Shown here: one piece after another, positions 1-9,856 of the stretch
How the letters are laid out: every line of letters starts with the position of its first letter
How positions within the stretch are numbered: the stretch's first letter is position 1
Assembly: GCA_016711295.1 (NCBI GenBank)
Contig: JADJTE010000007.1
Location: forward strand, 248,001 to 312,000
Origin: Sphingobacteriales bacterium
Lineage (GTDB): Bacteria; Bacteroidota; Bacteroidia; Chitinophagales; UBA2359
Length of the DNA stretch: 64,000 nucleotides
Direction: 5' to 3'
Translations under genes and position numbers: made by a program
The notes under the pieces: generated by a model
Told to the model about the DNA's origin: nothing
Databases searched by the model: none
The model's input: only the letters and a program-made list of their open reading frames with translations

Positions 1-558
1 CGATGGTTCGATGCGCCCTGCTTGTAGCAGTAGGTCTAAGAGTTCGGTTATCGAAAATAAGGCGTGCAGCGTATAGCCTTTTTGGGCTAAAATGCGGCTG
101 CCGCCCTGTTGCCGATTGACGATAGCTACGGCGTGTTGGACGAGCAACCCTTCTTGTTCCAAGTCATTGATGGTTTCTACTAAACTCACGCCACTCGTCA
201 CGATATCTTCGATGACCACGCAGGTTTGCCCGGCGCTATATACGCCCTCAACCATGCGTTTTGCGCCATAGCTTTTGCGCTCTTTTCGCTTGACGACCAT
301 TGGTTTGTCGGCTAATAAAGACATGCCCGATGCCAGCGACAAGGCGGCGTAGGGCACACCACACAAAAAGTCGAACGGTTCGTGGCTGATAAGTTGCCAC
401 AGTTCTTGGCTGATTTGGCGCAATAATGCGGGATACGACACGATGCGGCGCATATCCAAATAAATTGGCGATGGTATGCCGCTGCGCAACATAAACTGCC
501 CGAATTGTACGGCACCTATGTCGAAGAGTTGTAAAGCTAAATGTTGTTTGGGGTGCAT
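1..558 (-). CDS. pyrE: orotate phosphoribosyltransferase, partial (3' end beyond window)
   Basis: Orotate phosphoribosyltransferase joins orotate to PRPP to give OMP in pyrimidine synthesis. The reverse strand is open from an ATG at 558 to the window edge (186 codons), so the stop is not visible. The diagnostic parts are present: the Lys/Arg-rich catalytic loop VVKRKERKSYGAKR (about residues 88-101) and the PRPP-binding motif VVIEDIVTSG (114-123). Single-domain PyrE is about 210 residues, so only a short tail should be missing, unless the gene is a PyrE-PyrF fusion. A TATCTTTG box lies 15 bp upstream of the start. The product is recognised from motifs and is well supported. Confidence 0.93.
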   Translation of the reverse strand, partial: MHPKQHLALQLFDIGAVQFGQFMLRSGIPSPIYLDMRRIVSYPALLRQISQELWQLISHEPFDFLCGVPYAALSLASGMSLLADKPMVVKRKERKSYGAKRMVEGVYSAGQTCVVIEDIVTSGVSLVETINDLEQEGLLVQHAVAIVNRQQGGSRILAQKGYTLHALFSITELLDLLLQAGRIEPS

Positions 559-573
559 GGGAAAAAAGTTTCG

Positions 574-581
574 CAAAGATA
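574..581 (-). promoter_or_regulatory. pyrE promoter -7 box (TATCTTTG)
   Basis: On the minus strand this reads TATCTTTG, matching the Bacteroidota -7 consensus TAnnTTTG. It sits 15 bp before the pyrE ATG, so the leader would be very short. No clear -33 TTG is visible. Confidence 0.5.
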
Positions 582-615
582 CGCACTTTTTTTCGAGGCT
601 TTACTATCTAACTTC

Positions 616-747
616 GTAACTATTTAGTCTTGTAGGAACAGCCCCCAAGAATAGCTATTTCTAATCGGATATGCAATGATTTCGGGCATTATTAGATAGA
701 TATAGCCCAGAACCCCATACCCAAAACCCTATACCCTAAATAGTTAC
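616..747 (-). repeat. MITE-like element, copy 1 (GTAACTATTTAG ends)
   Basis: This 132-bp element is bounded by the inverted repeat GTAACTATTTAG / CTAAATAGTTAC. It is the reverse complement of the related units at 10606, 50526 and 58731, and shares their internal stretch GGGTATAGGGTTTTGGGTAT. This copy is the longest and most diverged, and no target duplication is evident. It has no coding capacity. It lies between pyrE and the methyltransferase gene. Confidence 0.75.
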
Positions 748-781
748 CACAAGTCTATTCACACCCCCCTCGCTCTACCTG

Positions 782-1546
782 CTACTTGGTAGCTATCGCC
801 AGCAAATCGAAACAAGTGGCATCGGCGGGGCTGATGTGGTAGTCGGTATGCGCTACGTCGCTCACTAATTGTTGGTTGCCTTTGAGCAATAGCCGTCTAT
901 TGACCCTATTGAGCAAATCGTAGGGGATTTGGAGCAAGACGCGCGGCAGTTTATATTGCAAATTAAATATATCGTACCGCGTAAAACGGGCTACCGACTG
1001 TTTGTTCTGCTCGTAATATGCCATTACCTTGTCGTTGCCATATACGCCGTTCATCGTCACGCTGCTGAAATGAGTTTGCAGCAGGGCAGTCAGTTCGTCG
1101 GGCGAATATTCGCGCACATGCCAAGGGTTGCGCGTCAATGACATGGCTCGGTTGGGCGTGGTCAGTATCAATTTGCCGCCTGGGCGCAATACGCGCGCCA
1201 TTTCGCGCACCAAAGCCTTGTCGTCTTCGATATGCTCTATGACCTGAAACGATACGATATAATCGAACATATCATCGGCAAACCCTATGGGCGGCACGCT
1301 CATCTGCATCATGCGCAGGTTATCAATAGCGGGGCTAAACCGCTGTGGGTCGGGCGCAAATTTGTCGATGGCATAATATTCGTCGGCAAAAGGTGCCAGC
1401 AGCGGAATGCCATAGCCATCGCCGCAGCCCACTTCCAAAACACGCCCTCGCAGGTGTCGGGTAGCTTCGTTATAAGCTACCAAGTGGCGTTGATATATAA
1501 CGTTGTCTGATATTTCGTGCGCCGTAACGCGCTCGGCTGTTGCCAT
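782..1546 (-). CDS. class I SAM-dependent methyltransferase (type 11)
   Basis: This is a 254-residue Rossmann-fold methyltransferase with no identifiable substrate. Motif I is GRVLEVGCGDGYG (about residues 34-46), followed by an acidic ribose contact (AIDKF). The motif IV-V region is DDMFDYIVSFQVIEHIEDD and then RVLRPGGKLILTTPN. This is the layout of the UbiE/Methyltransf_11 superfamily. I chose the ATG at 1546 (start MATAERV); the frame runs on upstream but that part looks non-coding. ridA starts on the same strand further upstream, with about 50 bp between its stop and this start. Confidence 0.85.
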   Translation of the reverse strand: MATAERVTAHEISDNVIYQRHLVAYNEATRHLRGRVLEVGCGDGYGIPLLAPFADEYYAIDKFAPDPQRFSPAIDNLRMMQMSVPPIGFADDMFDYIVSFQVIEHIEDDKALVREMARVLRPGGKLILTTPNRAMSLTRNPWHVREYSPDELTALLQTHFSSVTMNGVYGNDKVMAYYEQNKQSVARFTRYDIFNLQYKLPRVLLQIPYDLLNRVNRRLLLKGNQQLVSDVAHTDYHISPADATCFDLLAIATK

Positions 1547-1599
1547 AATGAATAAAATGAAGTAAAAAAAGCGGCTATAAGCGTTTTGGGTTGGGTATA

Positions 1600-2017
1600 T
1601 TATTCGCCGATAGTGGCAATACATTTGAGTTCTATGGCAATGGGCGTAGGCAATGAACTGATTTCGACCGTAGTGCGGCAGGGCTGATTGTCTTGGAAAT
1701 ACTCGGCATATAGGCGGTTATAGGTCGTAAAATCGCGCTTCATATCGACCAAAAAAACAGTTACATCAATCAAGTTAGCCCAGGACGAACCCGCTGCCTC
1801 CAATACCGCACGTACATTGTCGAACACCGAACGGCATTGGGCTTCAAAATCAAAATTTACAAAATTGCCGTTTTTATCCAAAATCAAACCCGGAATGTGC
1901 TGGCTGTCGCGTGGGTCGCGCGGACTATGCCCGACAAAACAATAAATTTCCCACGCGGCGAGCGTGTGGGTATAACCCTACGGGTGCGGGGGCTTTGTCG
2001 GTATGAATAATAGACAT
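1600..2017 (-). CDS. ridA: RidA family deaminase, two apparent frameshifts
   Basis: RidA enzymes hydrolyse reactive enamine/imine intermediates released by PLP enzymes. The N-terminal part starts at ATG 2017 (MSIIHTDKAPAPVGLYPHAR). The C-terminal part, from about 1910 down to 1600, reads LILDKNGN...NVRAVLEAAGSS...CRTTVEISSLPTPIAIELKCIA, typical of the family. Two single-base losses, near 1936 and near 1925, put the halves in different frames. Restoring one base at each gives a continuous protein of about 139 residues through the expected LLF-SGI-PRDP region. Sequencing error is more likely than decay, because everything else is intact. Confidence 0.82.
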
Positions 2018-2140
2018 AATAGATTTGTGGGCTTGTAATATCATTCAAGATAAGCACAAAAGTACGCAATAATGTGCAATAAATGGTGTTTGGATAAGGC
2101 TAAATTTTGGGCTATGGGTTTAAATATGCGCAAATGTTCG

Positions 2141-2148
2141 TAAGTTTG
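2141..2148 (+). promoter_or_regulatory. gldG promoter -7 box (TAAGTTTG)
   Basis: TAAGTTTG matches TAnnTTTG and lies 40 bp upstream of the gldG ATG. No convincing -33 TTG was found. Confidence 0.4.
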
Positions 2149-2188
2149 CAGCCCTGAAAACATTTCACCGATAGCTACCCACCGCAAT

Positions 2189-3703
2189 ATGCTCACCAAA
2201 AGTGCCATTACTTTTAAAATACTTGCCGCCATTGTTGCGGTACTCGCCATCAATGTATTGTCGAGCTTTTTGTTTGCCCGCTTAGATTTTACGGGCGACA
2301 AGCGCTATACGCTCAGCCAAGCTACCAAAGATATTTTAGCCGATTTGGACAGTAGTGTCACCGTAACGGCGTATTTTTCGGACAATCTGCCCGCCCAAAT
2401 CCAATATGTTCGCAACGAATTTGAGGATTTGCTCGTCGAATACTCCAACCGTTCGGGCGGAAAAATCGATTACCACTTTGAGGACCAAGCGGCAGCCCCG
2501 AAAAAGAGCAAGCAGCTATGCAGCATGGCGTGCGCCCCTTAGTAGTGCAAGCCCGCGAGCGCGACCAATTCAAAGAGCAACGCGCTTATATGGGTGCGGT
2601 ATTGCAGCACAACGGACAAACCGAAGTGATTGCCGCCATACAGCCGGTGCAGCTATGGAATATGCCTTGTCATCGGCTGTTAAAAAAATAGCTGCCACCG
2701 ACAAGCCGCGTATCGGTTTCGTACAAGGACACGGCGAAGCATCGCCCCAAGCTATGCCCGAAGTATTGCAAGCTATGTCCGTCATGTATCAGCCTCAACC
2801 CGTGCAGTTGAGCGACTCGGCATTGTTGTCGTTCAAAACGCTCGTTATCGTAGCACCTACGGATACGTTTATGCCCCAAGACCTCGCACGCCTCGATGCG
2901 TTTTTGGCAGCGGGCAAAGGCGTTTTTGTCGCCCTCAACCGCGTACAAGCCGATTTGCAGGGCGGCGGCGGCACATCGCTCAATACGGGTTTGGAAGCAT
3001 GGTTAGCCCAAAAAGGCGTGACCGTAAACGACAATTTTGTCATCGATGCCAAATGTGCGCCCATCACGCTGCAACAGCAAAACGGATTTTTTACGTTCAA
3101 CCAACAAGTAGCGTTTCCGTACTTGGTCTTAGCCAACAATTTTGCCGACCACCCCGCCGTCAAAGGTATCGAGCAAGTGATATTTCCGTTTATCAGTTCG
3201 CTCAATTCAAGTAATAAAGCGGTGTCACCTTTACGCCCTTAGTGACCAGTTCGCAAACAGCAGGCACCGAAACGCCGCCTGTCGCCTTTGATGCCCAAAA
3301 ACCCTTGCAATCCTACAACTTCGTAACGAGCAATTTGGTGCTGGGCGGTGCCTTGGAAGGTAGCCTCGCCGACGGCGGTAGCCCCGCCAAAATGGTCGTT
3401 TATGGCGATGGCGATTTTGCGGTCAATGGCGAAGGACAACGCGCCCAACGCCTCGCACCCGATAATATCAACCTATTCACTAACGGCATCGATTGGCTGT
3501 CGGACGATACGGGATTGAGCGAACTGCGCACCAAAGTCGTCACTTCGCGCCCCATAAAACGCGAATTGAGCGACGGCAGCAAACAGTTGGTCAAATTTGG
3601 CAATTTCTTGCTGCCCTTGTTGCTCGTATTGGGCTATGGGTTCGTGCGCCTGCAAAGCCGCCGACAAAAAAAATTGCGCTGGGCTTCGGAGCGATATGTA
3701 TAG
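2189..3703 (+). CDS. gldG: gliding motility ABC-type auxiliary protein GldG, frameshifted
   Basis: GldG is the periplasmic/membrane component associated with the GldA-GldF ABC transporter of Bacteroidota gliding motility. The N-terminus has one membrane segment (ILAAIVAVLAINVLSSFLF) followed by YTLSQATKDILADLDSSVTV. Family landmarks follow: AAMEYALSSAVKKIAATDKP, IGFVQGHGEAS, and the C-terminal FLLPLLLVLGYGFVRLQSR anchor with a basic tail. Three single-base losses (near 2505, 2645 and 3225) break the frame; restoring them gives about 505 residues, slightly short of family length. The loss near 3225 lies in a GGC-type context. No gldF sits immediately upstream, which is unusual because the pair is normally adjacent. 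Confidence 0.88.
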
Positions 3704-3713
3704 TTAGTGGTGA

Positions 3714-3826
3714 ATGATGAATGGTGAATGGTGAATGATGAATGATGAATGGTGAATGATGAATGATGAATGGTGAATGATGAATGATGAATGGTGAATG
3801 GTGAATGATGAATGGTGAATGATATG
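3714..3826 (+). repeat. heptanucleotide tandem array (TGRTGAA)n
   Basis: About 16 consecutive 7-bp units, each TGATGAA or TGGTGAA, lie directly after the gldG stop. The period is exactly seven with almost no other variation. It is one of several heptanucleotide arrays in the window; the others use TTAGTGG/TTAATGG-type units. Confidence 0.9.
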
Positions 3827-3989
3827 AACAGTAATTCTCGGCATTAAATAATTCACATTATATAACACGCTGAAAATGAATAATTTAGGTTTATTTTCAA
3901 AATTTTAATAAAAAATTAATGGTTTTATATTCTGCTTATTATGAGCAGATTACAAATTGTTAAATTTTAATACCAAAAATTACTGTGCT

Positions 3990-4354
3990 ATGAAAGAAAA
4001 TATACTGCGAAAGAAGAGTTTTGATTTTGCTGTTCGCATTGTCAATCTTTTCAAATATTTAAAAGATGACAAAAAAGAATTTATCCTTTCTAAGCAAATA
4101 CTTAGAAGCGGAACTTCGGTAGGTGCAATGGTAAGAGAATCTGAACATACTCAAAGTAAAGCTGACTTTATTAATAAATTATCCATTGCACAAAAAGAAA
4201 TTAATGAAACCATCTACTGGTTAGAACTAATGATTGAAACGAACTATATCGATAGGGCTCAATTGAAAGTTTGAATTCGGATGCCCTTGAATTAATAAGG
4301 CTGATTACCAGCAGCCTAAAAACTGCAAAGCAATCACTAACCATTAACCACTAA
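3990..4354 (+). CDS. four-helix-bundle protein (23S rRNA IVP family), one frameshift
   Basis: This small protein matches the four-helix-bundle family TIGR02436, which includes products of 23S rRNA intervening sequences; the cellular role is unknown. Landmarks are KKSFDFAVRIVNLFKYL, then SKQILRSGTSVGAMVRES and ADFINKLSIAQKEINETIYW. I start at ATG 3990 (MKENILRK). A frameshift near 4270 cuts the first frame; the other frame continues with the expected ELIRLITSSLKTAKQS ending and stops at 4354. The last codons (SLTINH-stop) are written by the CTAACC/ATTAACC heptamer sequence that begins the repeat island, so gene and repeat overlap. Confidence 0.8.
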
Positions 4355-4708
4355 TGGTTAGGTTTTCTAATTTTGAGTATTAATTTTTTGTCTGCTGTGT
4401 ATCCATCTCCAAGCGTTAGGACTTAGGAAATAGCGTTAGATAATTGAGATATTAGTTCAAGAACTCCCCCTAACCCCCTCAAAGAGGGGGAATTTATACA
4501 AGATATAGTTTACTGATTATCAATAGTTTATGATAAATTGTAAAAAATATTTAATGTATTTTGTTCTTAAAGTGACATAAACATTACCCACTAACCATTA
4601 ACCACTAATGGTTAGGTTTTCTAATTTTGAGTATTAATTTTGTCTGCTGTGTGTCCCTCTCCAAGCGTTAGATAATTGAGATATTAGTTCAAGAACTCCC
4701 CCTAACCC
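4337..4708 (+). repeat. 230-bp tandem repeat, segment 1
   Basis: This is the first unit and a partial second unit of the island's repeat, broken at 4708 by the first ISAs1-like element. Each unit opens with a heptamer-derived palindrome (CTAACCATT...AATGGTTAG). It then carries a C-rich hairpin (CCCCTC-AAA-GAGGGG) and an AT-rich imperfect palindrome (TTATCA...TGATAA). The first unit is a variant with about 25 extra bases, and that variant also recurs in the diverged copies near 21950 and 24370. Confidence 0.88.
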
Positions 4709-5956
4709 CAGGTCTAATCAGTTCTAATTTTTTGTTGTTTGTTTTTTTGTATTTTAGTTTTTTTGTCTCTTACCTTATTTTTTATCAAGCCGTTTAGTTG
4801 TATCATTTTATCGACTTTATTGGTATGCTCTTCAAAGGCAGCCTTCATAGATGTATAGCCATTTAGTTGAAAAATGTTCATTGCAGCATCGTATAGTATT
4901 GATATGGTTACGGCTCCTTTTGTTGTTTGTGTTAGGCAGTCATCTTCTCTGCAAACCACATCTTTTATCCAATGATAGGATTCAATTCCCCAATGTCCGC
5001 GAATACCTTTTGCCATAACTGCGGCACTTTGATAGTTATTAGAAACGTAATAATGTGTATGCTCATATGGTTTATTATTTCGTGTGCCAGATCAGGTAAT
5101 AACGATAAAATACTTTACTAATGCTTGCCATTTTTTAGGTAATTCTGTGCTTGCTTTAAAGACTGCTATTTTGCGTGTTTCTGTTCGCCCATGCGATTTT
5201 TTCTCTTCCTCTGTGTAAGTATCTATGGGCAGTTCTTTCTCCTGTGTGGCTACTATTTTTTTTTTAGTGCAGCACAATTATCCTTAACTTGTACCACATA
5301 ACCAGCGTCTTTTTGCAAAATTAGTTGCAAAAAAGCCTGATTACAGTGTAAAGCATCAGCAGTAATGGTCTTTTCGGCTATATCCACCTCGTCACTCCTA
5401 AGCAACAGTTTAACTGTTTCACTTTCGCCCTTTTTGCCTGTTAAGTAATAGGCAAACTGAACAACTGCTTGACTATTATGCTGAACTAAACGAACAACTG
5501 ATACCAAATTTTGCGCTGCTCCCTGAGCATCGGTTATCGTGCCCGATAAGGACTTGCCATCTACCGAATACCAAGAAGAGTCGCCCAAGTCTCTGAACTG
5601 AAACAACCATTTATTGATAGCTTCGACCACAGCGGAAATGTCCAAACTATTTACAAAATTATACATACCCGCATAGCTCGGAACGCCGTGCTTTAGGGAT
5701 AAGGCGGCTACCAGTGCCGCACGATTATTCTTAAAAAAGCGGGACATGCTTTGATATCCTACGCTATGATTAAGGCAAGATAGGGTCAGAAGCATCAGCA
5801 TGTCTGCCATCGCAAAGCGACGACCTGGTGCCCTGCGATGATCTTCAATGTCTGAAAAATAATCATACAAACTACGTATTTCCATCTCTTTTTGATGCAA
5901 AGATACTGCTTCTTTTATTACTTTTTAGTAAATAATCATAGAACTGATTAGCCCTG
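4709..5956 (-). mobile_element. ISAs1-like insertion sequence, copy 1
   Basis: This 1,248-bp element lies in minus orientation. Its 18-bp inverted ends match CAGGGCTAATCAGTTCTA, with one mismatch at the 4709 end. It is flanked by the perfect 10-bp direct repeat CCCCTAACCC (4699-4708 and 5957-5966), so it is a clean insertion into the C-rich hairpin segment of a 230-bp repeat. The 5' end carries a TATCTTTG promoter box just before the transposase ATG, and the transposase stop codon lies within the other inverted end. Confidence 0.93.
4714..5885 (-). pseudogene. ISAs1-family transposase, copy 1
   Basis: This is a DDE transposase of the ISAs1 (H-repeat) type, about 390 residues when joined. The catalytic positions visible are the Asp in SWYSVDGKSLSG, the Asp in ITADALHCN, and the Glu in IRGHWGIESYHW, followed by the family's REDDC tail. 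The reading frame changes at a run of ten A (5256-5265) after AALKK. A CGA-to-TGA change near 5093 (VITRSG) introduces a stop. The A-run break is shared with two other copies and may be programmed; the TGA is private to this copy, so this copy is probably dead. Confidence 0.85.
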
Positions 5957-7600
5957 CCCCTAACCCCCTCAAAGAGGGGGAATTTATACAAGATATAATT
6001 TACTGATTATCAATAATTTATGATAAATTGTAAAAAACATTTAATGTGCTTTGTTTTTAAAGTGGCATAAACATTACCCACTAACCATTAACCACTAATG
6101 GTTAGGTTTTCTAATTTTGAGTATTAATTTTGTCTGCTGTGTGTCCCTCTCCAAGCGTTAGATAATTGAGATATTAGTTCAAGAACTCCCCTAACCCCCT
6201 CAAGAGGGGTAATTTATACAAGATATAATTTACTGATTATCAATAATTTATGATAAATTGTAAAAAACATTTAATGTACTTTGTTTTTAAAGTGGCATAA
6301 ACATTACCCACTAACCATTAACCACTAATGGTTAGGTTTTCTAATTTTGAGTATTAATTTTGTCTGCTGTGTGTCCCTCTCCAAGCGTTAGATAATTGAG
6401 ATATTAGTTCAAGAACTCCCCCTAACCCCCTCAAAGAGGGGGAATTTATACAAGATATAATTTACTGATTATCAATAATTTATGATAAATTGTAAAAAAT
6501 ATTTAATGTATTTTGTTTTTAAAGTGGCATAAACATTACCCACTAACCATTAACCACTAATGGTTAGGTTTTCTAATTTTGAGTATTAATTTTGTCTGCT
6601 GTGTCCCTCTCCAAGCGTTAGATAATTGAGATATTAGTTCAAGAACTCCCCTAACCCCCCTCAAAGAGGAGAATTTATACAAGATATAATTTACTGATTA
6701 TCAATAATTTATGATAAATTGTAAAAAACATTTAATGTACTTTGTTTTTAAAGTGGCATAAACATTACCCACTAACCATTAACCACTAATGGTTAGGTTT
6801 TCTAATTTTGAGTATTAATTTTGTCTGCTGTGTGTCCCTCTCCAAGCGTTAGATAATTGAGATATTAGTTCAAGAACTCCCCCTAACCCCCTCAAAGAGG
6901 GGGAATTTATACAAGATATAATTTACTGATTATCAATAATTTATGATAAATTGTAAAAAACATTTAATGTACTTTGTTTTTAAAGTGGCATAAACATTAC
7001 CCACTAACCATTAACCACTAATGGTTAGGTTTTCTAATTTTGAGTATTAATTTTGTCTGCTGTGTGTCCCTCTCCAAGCGTTAGATAATTGAGATATTAG
7101 TTCAAGAACTCCCCCTAACCCCCTCAAAGAGGGGGAATTTATACAAGATATAATTTACTGATTATCAATAATTTATGATAAATTGTAAAAAACATTTAAT
7201 GTGCTTTGTTTTTAAAGTGGCATAAACATTACCCACTAACCATTAACCACTAATGGTTAGGTTTTCTAATTTTGAGTATTAATTTTGTCTGCTGTGTGTC
7301 CCTCTCCAAGCGTTAGATAATTGAGATATTAGTTCAAGAACTCCCCCTAACCCCCTCAAAGAGGGAGAATTTATACAAGATATAATTCACTGATTATCAA
7401 TAATTTATGATAAATTGTAAAAAACATTTAATGTACTTTGTTTTTAAAGTGGCATAAACATTACCCACTAACCATTAACCACTAACCATTAACCACTAAT
7501 GGTTAGGTTTTCTAATTTTGAGTATTAATTTTGTCTGCTGTGTATCCCTTCTCCAAGCGTTAGATAATTGAGATATTAGTTCAAGAACTCCCCCTAACCC
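5957..7600 (+). repeat. 230-bp tandem repeat array, segment 2 (about 7 units)
   Basis: The heptamer core recurs at 6081, 6311, 6543, 6772, 7004, 7236 and 7468, giving unit lengths of 229-232 bp. The units are nearly identical; most differences are single bases or homopolymer-length changes. No open reading frame or unique spacer exists within them. The last unit has an extra pair of heptamers before it is broken at 7600 by the second ISAs1-like element. The uniformity implies recent expansion or ongoing homogenisation. Confidence 0.93.
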
Positions 7601-8841
7601 CAGGGCTAATCAGTTCTATGATTATTTACTAAAAAGTAATAAAAGAAGCAGTATCTTTGCATCAAAAAGAGATGGAAATACGTAGTTTGTATGATTATTT
7701 TTCAGACATTGAAGATCATCGCAGGGCACGGGTCGTCGCTTTGCGATGGCAGACATGCTGATGCTTCTGACCCTATCTTGCCTTAATCATAGCGTAGGAT
7801 ATCAAAGCATGTCCCGCTTTTTAAGAATAATCGTGCGGCACTGGTAGCCGCCTTATCCTAAAGCACGGCGTTCCGAGCTATGCGGGTATGTATAATTTTG
7901 TAAATAGTTTGGACATTTCCGCTGTGGTCGAAGCTATCAATAAATGGTTTGTTTCAGTTCAGAGACTTGGGCGACTCTTCTTGGTATTCGGTAGATGGTA
8001 AGTCCTTATCGGGCACGATAACCGATGCTCAGGGAGCAGCGCAAAATTTGGTATCAGTTGTTCGTTTAGTTCAGCATAATAGTCAAGCAGTTGTTCAGTT
8101 TGCCTATTACTTAACGGGCAAAAAGGGCGAAAGTGAAACAGTTAAACTGTTGCTTAGGGTGATGAGGTGGATATAGCCGAAAAGACCATTACTGCTGATG
8201 CTTTACACTGTAATCAGGCTTTTTGCAACTAATTTTGCAAAAGACGCTGGTTATGTGGTACAAGTTAAGGATAATTGTGCTGCACTAAAAAAAATAGTAG
8301 CCACACAGGAGAAAGAACTGCCCATAGATACTTACACAGAGGAAGAGAAAAAATCGCATGGGCGAACAGAAACACGCAAAATAGCAGTCTTTAAAGCAAG
8401 CACAGAATTACCTAAAAAATGGCAAGCATTAGTAAAGTATTTTATCGTTATTACCCGATCTGGCACACGAAATAATAAACCATAGGAGCATACACATTAT
8501 TACGTTTCTAATAACTATCAAAGTGCCGCAGTTATGGCAAAAGGTATTCGCGGACATTGGGGAATTGAATCCTATCATTGGATAAAAGATGTGGTTTGCA
8601 GAGAAGATGACTGCCTAACACAAACAACAAAAGGGAGCGTAACCATATCAATACTATACGATGCTGCAATGAACATTTTTAAACTAAATGGCTATACTTC
8701 TATGAAGGCTGCCTTTGAAGAGCATACTAATAAAGTCGATAAAATGATACAACTAAACGGCTTGATACAAAATAAGGTAATAGACAAAAAAGCTAAAACA
8801 CAAAAAAACAAACAACAAAAAATTAGAACTGATTAGCCCTG
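7601..8841 (+). mobile_element. ISAs1-like insertion sequence, copy 2
   Basis: This 1,241-bp element is in plus orientation, with ends CAGGGCTAATCAGTTCTA and its inverse. It is flanked by the same perfect 10-bp direct repeat as copy 1, CCCCTAACCC (7591-7600 and 8842-8851). It therefore hit the same position of another repeat unit in the opposite orientation. A TATCTTTG promoter box lies at 7652-7659, 13 bp ahead of the transposase ATG. Confidence 0.93.
7672..8836 (+). pseudogene. ISAs1-family transposase, copy 2 (several indels)
   Basis: The same transposase as copy 1 starts at ATG 7672 (MEIRSLYDYF) and ends with a TAG inside the inverted end. It is broken by small indels near 7730, 7820, 7950 and 8155-8220 and by a TAT-to-TAG change near 8484. 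Unlike the other copies, its A-run at 8287-8294 is eight bases, which keeps AALKK-IVATQ in one frame. The C-terminal HWGIESYHW and REDDC region is intact at 8534-8836. Confidence 0.85.
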
Positions 8842-9788
8842 CCCCTAACCCCCTCAAAGAGGGGGAATTTATCAAGATATAATTTACTGATTATCAATAA
8901 TTTATGATAAATTGTAAAAACATTTAATGTACTTTGTTTTTTAAAGTGGCATAAACATTACCCATTAACCACTAACCATTAACCACTAATGGTTAGGTTT
9001 TCTAATTTTGAGTATTAATTTTGTCTGCTGTGTGTCCCTCTCCAAGCGTTAGATAATTGAGATATTAGTTCAAGAACTCCCCCTAACTCCCTCAAAGAGG
9101 GGGAATTTATACAAGATATAATTTACTGATTATCAATAATTTATGATAAATTGTAAAAAACATTTAATGTGCTTTGTTTTTAAAGTGGCATAAACATTAC
9201 CCACTAACCATTAACCACTAATGGTTAGGTTTTCTAATTTGAGTATTAATTTTGTCTGCTGTGTGTCCCTCTCCAAGCGTTAGATAATTGAGATATTAGT
9301 TCAAGAACTCCCCTAACCCCTCAAAGAGGGGGAATTTATACAAGATATAATTTACTGATTATCAATAATTTATGATAAATTGTAAAAAACATTTAATGTA
9401 CTTTGTTTTTAAAGTGGCATAAACATTACCCACTAACCATTAACCACTAATGGTTAGGTTTTCCTAATTTTGAGTATTAATTTTGTCTGCTGTGTGTCCC
9501 TCTCCAAGCGTTAGATAATTGAGATATTAGTTCAAGAACTCCCCTAACCCCTCAAAGAGGGGAATTTATACAAGATATAATTTACTGATTATCAATAATT
9601 TATGATAAATTGTAAAAAACATTTAATGCATTTTGTTTTTAAAGTGGCATAAACATTACCCACTAACCATTAACCACTAATGGTTAGGTTTTCTAATTTT
9701 GAGTATTAATTTTGTCTGCTGTGTGTCCCTCTCCAAGCGTTAGATAATTGAGATATTAGTTCAAGAACTCCCCTAACCCCTCAAAGAG
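8842..9788 (+). repeat. 230-bp tandem repeat array, segment 3 (about 4 units)
   Basis: Heptamer cores occur near 8972, 9204, 9433 and 9663, in the same orientation and with the same internal hairpins as segments 1 and 2. The segment ends inside the C-rich hairpin at CCTCAAAGAG (9779-9788), which is the target duplication of the split third ISAs1-like element. Confidence 0.9.
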
Positions 9789-9856
9789 CAGGGCTAATCA
9801 GTTCTATGATTATTTACTAAAAAGTAATAAAGAAGCAGTATCTTTGCATCAAAAAG
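9789..9856 (+). mobile_element. ISAs1-like element copy 3, left 68 bp (split by inversion)
   Basis: The fragment begins with the terminal repeat CAGGGCTAATCAGTTCTA and includes the TATCTTTG promoter box. It ends at TGCATCAAAAAG, just before where the transposase ATG should be. It abuts an ISL3-type end, with TCAAAAAG (9849-9856) as the 8-bp target duplication. The rest of this same element is at 20574-21751 in the opposite orientation. Confidence 0.88.

Noticed and set aside
248..586. Two minus-strand frames of 112 and 67 residues
   Set aside because: They are out-of-frame shadows of pyrE, whose true frame runs open from 558 to the window edge.
2041..2301. 86-residue minus-strand frame overlapping gldG
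   Set aside because: It is antisense to the clear GldG N-terminus and has no features of its own.
4337..9788. CRISPR array
   Set aside because: Units are about 230 bp and nearly identical throughout; there are no unique spacers and no cas genes.
4337..9788. Integron attC array or diversity-generating/retron system
   Set aside because: No integrase, no gene cassettes between units, and no reverse transcriptase anywhere in the window.
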